11,725 nucleotides of DNA from JBEKEX01 sp050013615. Lineage in GTDB: Bacteria; Chloroflexota; Anaerolineae; Anaerolineales; Anaerolineaceae. The position numbers were made by a program, and so were the translations under genes. Of this stretch, positions 6,674 through 11,725 are shown piece by piece. The notes below the pieces were generated by a model. The model saw nothing but the letters and a program-made list of their open reading frames with translations. It was not told the DNA's origin and made no database searches. The stretch is from NCBI GenBank assembly GCA_050013615.1, contig JBEKEX010000065.1, forward strand, positions 1-11,725, written 5' to 3'. Position 1 is the first letter of the stretch; every line of letters starts with the position of its first letter.

Positions 6674-7672
6674 TCAAACCTTCACTTGATTTGCTTCCTG
6701 CAGGCGCTTCAAGTTCTCGTTCATCCAAGCTAATCCGCCGCGATAGTAAATAAAGCTGGCGGCGAGTAATGCCGTGCTGACAAAGGCGTTGCCGGCAACG
6801 CCGATCAACAGTAACCATGAATTGGCGGCGGGCGTCGTCCAGAGCAGGGTGAGGATTTGGTCGAGCATAAATGCCGAGAGAATGAAAAAGCTGGTGCCGG
6901 GCAGGAAGAAGCGCACCAAACGGACACTGGTAACAATGGAAGTCATGGTCGGGTTCATGTTGGTGAATATGCCGTGAGGAGAAAAGATCAATGGCATGAG
7001 CAGCCATATGGCTGCAAACAGGACCAACACCATGACCAGATCGGCTGTGCCGGGTAGAAACAGGGTTACCAGTCCAACGATCATCGAAACGGGAATTCCC
7101 AACACGACGATGAGGCCGATCAGCAATAGGGTCATCAATAGTACTTGCAGGCTTTGCCAAAAGACATCGTGCAGTGAAAACGGCTGCCGTTCGGCGCTGG
7201 TGGCACGGGCAAGCAGGTTGAAATATAGACTGCCCAATAAAATACCAACGAGAGTGAACAGCAGGAGCAAGCTGAAGGCCAAGCCACTGTTGAGCAAGGA
7301 TACGATCATGGGTTTGCCAATTGGCGAGGTCAGTTCCAATGGGAACGTGAACAGTCCGGGAACCCCGACCGGGAAAGTGTGCAGGGTCGAGAACAGGTTG
7401 AACTGTTCGCCGAAAGAATTGAAGACCTGTTTATAAGAATCCATGGTGCTGGTATCCACGGAGCCAAGGGTTGTCATTTGCGACAGGAGCTGTGTAAAAA
7501 AGGGCTGTAACATCTTTTGCAGGCTAAGATGCGGTCCAAGCCATAGGTACAGATCCAGCAATACCGGCAATAGGATGAGATAGATATTGTTAGCCACCGT
7601 ATTGAACCCCTGGATAAAGGTAGCGAACATCCGGGGTGGGGTAGCGGGAGTGGGTTTTGGATTTGTTTCCAT
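6674..7672 (-). CDS. Uncharacterised polytopic membrane protein upstream of gyrB
   Basis: I do not recognise this 332-residue protein. It has a short polar, proline-rich N-terminus (METNPKPTPATPP) and about six to seven hydrophobic segments: 29-47, 124-155 (long, perhaps two), 175-205, 209-231, 255-278 and 285-308. Residues about 48-120 between the first and second segments form a large, mostly polar loop. The C-terminus is a charged tail (MNENLKRLQEANQVKV), probably cytoplasmic. No catalytic motif, Walker box or cleavable signal peptide is visible. It could be a transporter-like or envelope protein, but nothing in the sequence decides this. The ATG at 7672 lacks a Shine-Dalgarno; an extended -10 lies 10 nt upstream. 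The 19-nt gap to gyrB suggests they share an mRNA. A divergent cupin gene lies on the other side. Confidence 0.82.
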   Translation of the reverse strand: METNPKPTPATPPRMFATFIQGFNTVANNIYLILLPVLLDLYLWLGPHLSLQKMLQPFFTQLLSQMTTLGSVDTSTMDSYKQVFNSFGEQFNLFSTLHTFPVGVPGLFTFPLELTSPIGKPMIVSLLNSGLAFSLLLLFTLVGILLGSLYFNLLARATSAERQPFSLHDVFWQSLQVLLMTLLLIGLIVVLGIPVSMIVGLVTLFLPGTADLVMVLVLFAAIWLLMPLIFSPHGIFTNMNPTMTSIVTSVRLVRFFLPGTSFFILSAFMLDQILTLLWTTPAANSWLLLIGVAGNAFVSTALLAASFIYYRGGLAWMNENLKRLQEANQVKV

Positions 7673-7682
7673 ACGAAAGACT

Positions 7683-7691
7683 ATTTTACCA
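7683..7691 (-). promoter_or_regulatory. Candidate extended -10 (TGG-TAAAAT) for the membrane protein-gyrB unit
   Basis: On the minus strand TGG TAAAAT ends 10 nt before the ATG at 7672, which predicts a leader of about 4 nt and no Shine-Dalgarno. The -35 region is poor, which is acceptable for an extended -10 promoter. It would also be the nearest visible promoter for gyrB. Confidence 0.45.
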
Positions 7692-7757
7692 TAGCGGGGG
7701 CATCAAAACATGAAATATGGCTTACCTGTTGCTCTCATTAGGAGCGGTGAACTGGGG

Positions 7758-7763
7758 TACAAT
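7758..7763 (+). promoter_or_regulatory. Candidate -10 (TACAAT) for the cupin gene
   Basis: TACAAT lies 41 nt upstream of the cupin ATG with a weak -35 (TCATTA at 7735-7740). The expected leader is about 35 nt and contains the AGGAG ribosome site at 7794-7798. It is placed back-to-back with the promoter of the membrane-protein gene, about 70 bp apart. Confidence 0.4.
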
Positions 7764-7804
7764 TTTGCCCAATCATTAATCTTGATATTTTTCAGGAGTA
7801 TTCC

Positions 7805-8173
7805 ATGTCAATGATCCATCGTTTTACCGGTGCCCCAACAGATTGTACTTGGGATAAGGTAATCGTCCGTAAGTATGGTGACGAGTTTAAAGGTGTCACC
7901 CGCCAAATTATCATTGGCCCTGATGACCAGGCGCTCAATTTCGCCATTCGTTATTTTCGCGTGGAGCCGGGAAAACGTACCTCGTTGGACCAACATCCTC
8001 ATGAGCATGGCGTCGTCATCGCTCATGGCCGCGCCCGTTTACAGATCAACCATGACTTTTACGAACTGGGTCCAATGGATGCTGTCTTCATTTCCGGTAA
8101 CGATGTGCATCAATTCACCGCCCTGGGTGACGAGCCGTTGGGCTTTTTCTGCACGGTGCCTGCAAAACGATAG
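7805..8173 (+). CDS. Small single-domain cupin protein
   Basis: This 122-residue protein is one cupin beta-barrel. Motif 1 is PGKRTSLDQHPHEHGVVIAHGRARL, with His64, His66 and His68 as likely metal ligands (the usual glutamate position appears to be taken by another residue). Motif 2 is ELGPMDAVFISGNDVHQF, with His102 as the fourth ligand. The first 45 residues form the leading strands, including GVTRQIIIGPDDQALNF. Single-domain cupins of this size are often metal-binding enzymes or sensors (isomerases, dioxygenases, small-molecule binders); the substrate cannot be told from sequence. The ATG is supported by AGGAG six bases upstream. The gene appears monocistronic, divergent from the membrane-protein gene and convergent with the coiled-coil gene 61 nt away. 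No clear terminator hairpin is visible in that gap. Confidence 0.88.
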   Translation: MSMIHRFTGAPTDCTWDKVIVRKYGDEFKGVTRQIIIGPDDQALNFAIRYFRVEPGKRTSLDQHPHEHGVVIAHGRARLQINHDFYELGPMDAVFISGNDVHQFTALGDEPLGFFCTVPAKR

Positions 8174-8234
8174 TCAGGCGTTTGGCACAAATAACGATTG
8201 CGTCAGTACTACCGCCCTTACTATTTCGAGCAAT

Positions 8235-9299
8235 TTACAGTTTGATCACTGCTCCGCAAAACTCACAAGTGATGCTATCCTGGCCGCGTAATACAGGTTT
8301 TGTGAATACTCCCCCGCAACTGGGGCATTGGGTGGGGGCGGCTTTGGCTTTTTCGACTGCGGCCTGATCCAAGGGAACTGCGCGGTTTTGGGTGAACTCA
8401 CCGGATTTGACACGGTTGATGAGTTCTTGCCATTCGTTGCAATCTTGCCAAATATGCAGCTTGGCAGACGAGGCGAACGATCCGCTGGATAATTTCAAGT
8501 CAAGAACGTCTTCGTTCTTGAATATACCCTGTTTGCTGGGCTTGACTTCTTCTATTTGTGCCAGGGCGTTTTCAAAAAGCTTTTCCTGCACCAGTTTCTT
8601 TTCAGTCACCACGAACATGACCTTCTTGGTAGCAACTTCCTGCTTTTGCTCGAAGACCAAACGCTGATCGGTGAGGAAGAGAATGCCTTCTGGGTCTTCT
8701 TTGGTCTCTTTGCCTTCACGCGCCCACACGGCCTTGACGGCCATCACGCCACTTTCACTGGGCAACAGTTGAAAAGTGGCTTCGGCCAACTGCTTGAGCA
8801 TGGCATCCACCTGATCCAAATGACCGGTCAGTTTGTCTGCATCGGCTTTGACCGCTTCAATCATGGCGTCTATTGTGTTCTGGGCGGCGTTGGCGCGGTT
8901 TTCTAGGCTGTTGATCTGGTTTCTCAAAGGTGCAATGATCGACTGAGCCAAGGATGCATTGGAAACTGCTTCCATCAATCGGCCCATTTCAGTGTCAATC
9001 GGTGCCATGGCTCCCCGAAGCTGCGAGATGAGAGAATTGAGCTGCATTTGGATATCGCTGCGTTGGCTGTTCCAACGGCCGGCAAGGTCGGAAGCAGCAG
9101 TTTCCAGTGTTTTCTCAAAAGCATAGCCACGGGAGCGCAAGTCGGTAAGGCGCGCAGGCAATCCGCTGACTTGATTGTCAAGATTGGAAACCGCATTCAC
9201 TATGTCAGTCATACTCACTTTGGGTCGAAGCGATGAAACTGCGGATTGAAGCTGGTTTATCTCTTCTTGTAATTGCTGCTGGGGATTTGGGGTCGTCAT
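8235..9299 (-). CDS. Coiled-coil protein with PH/GRAM-like domain and C-terminal zinc ribbon
   Basis: The start is set at the ATG at 9299, which has AGGAGA six bases upstream; 12 further in-frame codons upstream are not supported. The 354-residue protein has three parts. Residues about 5-178 are helical and rich in Gln, Leu and Ala with heptad-like spacing (QEEINQLQSAVSSL; IIAPLRNQINSLENRANAAQ), so a long coiled coil is likely. Residues about 183-300 look like a bacterial PH/GRAM domain: GVMAVKAVWAREGKE, then ILFLTDQRLVFEQKQEV, and finally LHIWQDCNEWQELINRVKSGEF. The end is a zinc ribbon with CPSC (325-328) and CEFC (345-348). No signal peptide or transmembrane helix is present, so it is cytosolic or peripheral. 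I know no named family with this exact combination; a scaffold or membrane/protein-binding role is inference only. Confidence 0.8.
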   Translation of the reverse strand: MTTPNPQQQLQEEINQLQSAVSSLRPKVSMTDIVNAVSNLDNQVSGLPARLTDLRSRGYAFEKTLETAASDLAGRWNSQRSDIQMQLNSLISQLRGAMAPIDTEMGRLMEAVSNASLAQSIIAPLRNQINSLENRANAAQNTIDAMIEAVKADADKLTGHLDQVDAMLKQLAEATFQLLPSESGVMAVKAVWAREGKETKEDPEGILFLTDQRLVFEQKQEVATKKVMFVVTEKKLVQEKLFENALAQIEEVKPSKQGIFKNEDVLDLKLSSGSFASSAKLHIWQDCNEWQELINRVKSGEFTQNRAVPLDQAAVEKAKAAPTQCPSCGGVFTKPVLRGQDSITCEFCGAVIKL

Positions 9300-9336
9300 A
9301 GTATTTCTCCTGAAATCGTGGTTAATGTTTATCAAT

Positions 9337-9342
9337 ATTATA
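9337..9342 (-). promoter_or_regulatory. Candidate -10 (TATAAT) for the coiled-coil gene
   Basis: A perfect TATAAT on the minus strand lies 37 nt before the ATG at 9299, leaving a leader of about 30 nt with an AGGAGA ribosome site. The -35 region is poor. The rest of the 201-nt divergent region (9300-9500) holds an 11-bp direct repeat and the PPK2 promoter region. Confidence 0.45.
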
Positions 9343-9365
9343 GATGCTATTCTGACCGGCGTGGC

Positions 9366-9419
9366 TTGAATTTGCTATCAATTTTGCCGTACCAGGTATC
9401 CAGGTGTTTTGAACTTGCT
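9366..9419 (+). repeat. Direct repeat TTGAAtTTGCT / TTGAAcTTGCT in the divergent regulatory region
   Basis: TTGAATTTGCT (9366-9376) recurs as TTGAACTTGCT (9409-9419), 10 of 11 identical, start-to-start 43 bp, close to four helical turns. Both copies lie upstream of the PPK2 operon on the same strand. This may be a pair of regulator sites or chance in an AT-rich region. Confidence 0.3.
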
Positions 9420-9450
9420 TTTTTAGTACATTTTCGTTAAAGTAAAGCTA

Positions 9451-9456
9451 TTGACA
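9451..9456 (+). promoter_or_regulatory. Candidate -35 (TTGACA) of the PPK2 operon
   Basis: A perfect TTGACA lies 44 nt upstream of the first PPK2 ATG, but the hexamers 16-18 bp downstream (for example TTGTTT) are poor -10 boxes. An alternative, TTGCTT (9415-9420) with TAAAGT (9438-9443), is also weak. The operon may need an activator or another sigma factor; this is a guess. Confidence 0.3.
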
Positions 9457-9500
9457 ATGACTAAATTTGATCTTTGTTTTGTTGGCTAGGAGGAAGTTCG

Positions 9501-10280
9501 ATGCTCGAAAAAGTTGATCTGAAGTTGAAGACCAGTAAAGAAGATTACAAACAGCAACTTCCTCAAATCGGAGGGCGGTTCACGTTGTTGCAACGGGCCT
9601 GCCACGATGCGGGCATCCCGGTCATTGTCCTATTCGAAGGCTGGGATGCGTCGGGCAAGGGGACGACCATCAATTTATTGACCCAGTATATGGACCCGCG
9701 CGGCTTCAATATCATTGCCACCAAAGGATCCACTGAGCAGGAGCAGCAGATGCCATGGTTGTGGCGGTTTTGGACGCACATCCCGCCGCACGGCGAGGTG
9801 GCCGTCTTCGACCGCAGTTGGTATGGGCGGGTAGGGGTTGAGCGTGTCGAAAAGCTGGTAGATGTGGCCACCTGGCAGCCGGCTTACCAGAATATCCTCG
9901 ATTTCGAACGCACGTTGGCCGATGACGGCTATCTCCTGATCAAGTTCTTCTTGCACATCAGTAAAAAAGAACAAAAACACCGTTTTGATAAATTGGAAGC
10001 TGATCCGCTCGAGAGTTGGCGCGTCCAAAAAGAAGATTGGAAGCATCACAAGAAATATGATGCTTACCTGGAGGCTTACGAGGAGATGCTTGCTCGGACG
10101 GAAACCGAATGGGGTAGTTGGACGATCGTGGAAGCAACTGACAAACACTGGTCACGCCTGAAAGTCTTCAATACCCTCAATACCCATTTGGAAGAGGCTT
10201 TGAAACAACGCGGTAAACCATTGCCTGACGGTCTGAACGACGTGGCGCAGCAGGTGGCAGCCGGTGAGGCGGAGGATTGA
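9501..10280 (+). CDS. Polyphosphate kinase 2 family protein, first of a tandem pair (like the N-terminal half of polyP:AMP phosphotransferase)
   Basis: PPK2 enzymes move phosphate between inorganic polyphosphate and nucleotides. This 259-residue protein is one complete PPK2 domain. Walker A is FEGWDASGKGT (45-55, Lys53), the lid approach is PWLWRFW (about 85-91) and the Walker B-like DRSWYGRVGVERVE starts at 104. The basic helical lid follows (KKEQKHRFDKLEADPLESWRVQKEDW), and TIVEATDKHWSRLKV with a C-terminal helix ends the fold. The GWDASGKG wording and the segment order resemble the N-terminal half of the fused two-domain polyphosphate:AMP phosphotransferases (class II). In fused enzymes I recall this half often losing the DRSWYGR motif; here it is intact. 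The start at 9501 is chosen because AGGAGG lies 7 nt upstream; an in-frame TTG at 9474 has none. The next PPK2 gene starts 2 nt after the stop. The family call is firm; the substrate (AMP, ADP or GDP) is unknown. Confidence 0.93.
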   Translation: MLEKVDLKLKTSKEDYKQQLPQIGGRFTLLQRACHDAGIPVIVLFEGWDASGKGTTINLLTQYMDPRGFNIIATKGSTEQEQQMPWLWRFWTHIPPHGEVAVFDRSWYGRVGVERVEKLVDVATWQPAYQNILDFERTLADDGYLLIKFFLHISKKEQKHRFDKLEADPLESWRVQKEDWKHHKKYDAYLEAYEEMLARTETEWGSWTIVEATDKHWSRLKVFNTLNTHLEEALKQRGKPLPDGLNDVAQQVAAGEAED

Positions 10281-10282
10281 TT

Positions 10283-11017
10283 ATGCTCCAGACTATCGAC
10301 CTTGACCAATCATTGAGCCGGGAAGCCTATGAGGAACAACTCGGCAAATTGCAGGATCAGCTTCAGGCGTTGGCGCATCGCTTATATGTTGACCGGCGTG
10401 TACTGGTGGTAGCCTTCGAAGGCAAGGATGCGGCCGGAAAGGGTGGCGCAATCAAGCGTGTGACTGAAAAGCTGGATTCGCGCGGTTATGTCGTTTTTCC
10501 CATCGGCGCGCCCAGCGATGAAGAAAAAAGCCATCATTATCTTTGGCGCTTTTGGCAGCGTTTGCTGCCTGCCGAAGAAAAACAAGTGCAGATCTTCGAC
10601 CGGAGCTGGTATGGGCGGGTGATGGTCGAACGGGTAGAGGGGTTTTGCAGCGAGGCGGAGTGGAAGCGCGCCTATCGCGAAGTCAATGAATTCGAGCGCC
10701 AGCTCGCCGATGTCGGGATGATCGTGGTCAAGTTCTGGCTGCAGATCAGCCAGGAGGAACAATTGCGCCGCTTTCAGGAGCGCGAAGCTGCCCCGGCTAA
10801 ATCATGGAAGCTGGGTGCCGATGACTGGCGCAACCGCGAAAAATGGCCGGCCTATGAAGTGGCGGTGAATGAAATGCTAGTCAAGACCAGCACTCCCACC
10901 GCGCCATGGGTGGTGGTGGAAGCAAACGATAAATACTACGCCCGTATAAAGGTATTGCGGACATTGGTGGGTACTTTGGAAAAAGGATTGGGGAAGAAAG
11001 TTCTTAAGGGAAAATAA
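10283..11017 (+). CDS. Polyphosphate kinase 2 family protein, second of the pair (like the C-terminal half of polyP:AMP phosphotransferase)
   Basis: This is a second complete PPK2 domain of 244 residues. Walker A is FEGKDAAGKGG (45-55, Lys53), followed by PIGAPSDEEKSHHYLWRFWQRL, and DRSWYGRVMVERVEGF starts at 106. The lid contains EEQLRRFQERE and DDWRNREKWPAYEVAVNEML, followed by TSTPTAPWVVVEANDKYYARIKVL. These last segments match the C-terminal, AMP-phosphorylating half of fused polyP:AMP phosphotransferases as I remember them. The start is the ATG at 10283, seven bases after GGAGG located within the last codons of the first gene; an in-frame TTG at 10277 is too close to that site. The 2-nt gap makes co-transcription and coupled translation likely, so a hetero-oligomer is possible. 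It is distinct in sequence from its neighbour, so the pair is an old duplication and not a recent one. A CHAD gene converges 15 nt downstream. Confidence 0.93.
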   Translation: MLQTIDLDQSLSREAYEEQLGKLQDQLQALAHRLYVDRRVLVVAFEGKDAAGKGGAIKRVTEKLDSRGYVVFPIGAPSDEEKSHHYLWRFWQRLLPAEEKQVQIFDRSWYGRVMVERVEGFCSEAEWKRAYREVNEFERQLADVGMIVVKFWLQISQEEQLRRFQEREAAPAKSWKLGADDWRNREKWPAYEVAVNEMLVKTSTPTAPWVVVEANDKYYARIKVLRTLVGTLEKGLGKKVLKGK

Positions 11018-11032
11018 CCGGTGCAATTCGTC

Positions 11033-11725
11033 TCAGACGGGTGGCGGCATGGCAGGTGGGGGAACTTCAGGCAGGCGCGGGATGGCTGCCAGGGTGGTGC
11101 GACGCAATTCCAGCCATAGCTCACTGGCATGCCATTTGCGCCAATCCTTCAAGAAATCTTGATATTTGCGTTGGCGTTCTTCCTGGCGGTTTTTGAGGAA
11201 GAAGTCCAGCCCCGGACTCATTCGATTGAACGGACGGGCATTCCCATAGAATTTTAAAATCCGCTGGCGTTCCTCTTCGGCGAACTGCGGAAGCGTGTCG
11301 ATCCATACGTCGCAATCGTGGATTTCCCCTAATACCTGTTGGGTTTCCCGGCTGGCTTGCAGATAACTTTTAAGTTTATCCGGATAGAGCGGGGCAAAGA
11401 TCTCCAGGGTATAGCGAAGACGCTTGGCGGCAATGCGCATCAGGTGCAGCTCTTTTTTATATTCCGGCATTTGGATATAGACTTCGAAACTGAGCAATTC
11501 GTCTAGCCGTTTTGAGATGCCATCGTGGCTGCGTTGGAAGAGAAGCGGTGTGCCCACTTCGATCTTTTCTGAGTTTTCAGCCAATGGTGCCAGACGGGTT
11601 TCGATCTGGTCTAGCACAGCACTTTTTTCCAACTCATCCAGTGACCCCAGCACACGGCTCTGCAGTTTTTGGCGTTTTTGACCCAGCCGCAATAACAGGC
11701 GGCGCAGGCCGGGACGGAATATTTT
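11033..11725 (-). CDS. CHAD domain protein (5' end outside window)
   Basis: The reading frame is open to the right edge, so 230 C-terminal residues are seen and the true start is missing; a TTG at 11692 is only an internal leucine codon (frame continues KIFRPGLRRLLL before it). The second helical repeat of a CHAD domain is clear: ELHLMRIAAKRLRYTLEIF with a conserved His (about 94 of the visible part) and basic residues, then YLQASRETQQVLGEIHDCDVWIDTL (His about 136). The preceding FRPGLRRLLLRLGQKR fits the first repeat. The tail is basic and ends in a proline-rich PEVPPPAMPPPV. CHAD domains bind polyphosphate through their basic histidine-rich helices and several locate to polyP granules. The placement beside two PPK2 genes supports a polyP role. 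An N-terminal CYTH or other domain could lie outside the window. The stop lies 15 nt from the convergent PPK2 stop, and no hairpin terminator is evident. Confidence 0.88.
   Translation of the reverse strand, partial: KIFRPGLRRLLLRLGQKRQKLQSRVLGSLDELEKSAVLDQIETRLAPLAENSEKIEVGTPLLFQRSHDGISKRLDELLSFEVYIQMPEYKKELHLMRIAAKRLRYTLEIFAPLYPDKLKSYLQASRETQQVLGEIHDCDVWIDTLPQFAEEERQRILKFYGNARPFNRMSPGLDFFLKNRQEERQRKYQDFLKDWRKWHASELWLELRRTTLAAIPRLPEVPPPAMPPPV

Noticed and set aside
5998..6753. A 251-codon open frame on the plus strand opposite gyrB
   Set aside because: It lies antisense to well-conserved gyrB motifs and its translation shows no recognisable domain, so it is a shadow of the codon bias of gyrB.
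8174..8234. Terminator between the convergent cupin and coiled-coil genes
   Set aside because: I found no stem of more than a few base pairs with a U-run in these 61 nt.
9675..10148. A 157-codon open frame on the minus strand opposite the first PPK2 gene
   Set aside because: It mirrors the PPK2 coding frame, has no ribosome site and no domain; the PPK2 motifs on the plus strand are unambiguous.
11029..11039. CGTCT-C-AGACG palindrome between the PPK2 and CHAD stop codons as a bidirectional terminator
   Set aside because: The stem is only 5 bp with a 1-nt centre that cannot form a loop, and there is no U-run on either strand.

Overview
The window looks like chromosomal DNA from a free-living bacterium of moderate GC content. 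The style of gyrB, the tandem PPK2 genes and the CHAD protein suggest Chloroflexota (perhaps Anaerolineae). This is an impression from sequence style, with no phylogenetic marker tested. I see no rRNA, tRNA, CRISPR array, insertion sequence or prophage genes.

Layout, left to right. (1) 1-303, minus: N-terminal part of a COG3910-like AAA ATPase that runs off the left edge. (2) 351-3865, minus: a two-gene operon in which a TetR-type regulator overlaps by four bases a 908-residue PEP-utilising enzyme with the domain order of rifampicin phosphotransferases. The regulator carries two tandem helix-turn-helix domains, and a perfect 18-bp inverted repeat lies over its -10 box. (3) 3929-4701: a small DUF1801-type protein with a leftward terminator on each side; the two terminators have nearly the same sequence. 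(4) 4726-7672, minus: an uncharacterised polytopic membrane protein followed 19 nt later by gyrB. (5) 7805-8173, plus: a small cupin. (6) 8235-9299, minus: a coiled-coil protein with a PH/GRAM-like domain and a C-terminal zinc ribbon. (7) 9501-11017, plus: two adjacent polyphosphate kinase 2 genes, 2 nt apart. (8) 11033 to the right edge, minus: a CHAD-domain protein, convergent with the PPK2 pair and open at its 5' end.

Two units seem to have joint functions. The TetR/PEP-utilising pair looks like an autoregulated, inducible small-molecule modification or resistance unit. The PPK2 pair and the CHAD protein look like a polyphosphate locus: nucleotide phosphorylation from polyP, plus a polyP-granule-binding protein. 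The PPK2 pair resembles the two halves of the fused polyphosphate:AMP phosphotransferase, but as separate genes that both keep the catalytic motifs.

A recurring regulatory feature is that three genes (AAA ATPase, tetR, membrane protein) have a good -10 box only 8-10 nt before the ATG and no Shine-Dalgarno sequence, suggesting leaderless mRNAs. The other genes have clear Shine-Dalgarno sequences. Several starts were moved to match these: gyrB to a GTG, and DUF1801, the coiled-coil gene and both PPK2 genes to internal ATGs.
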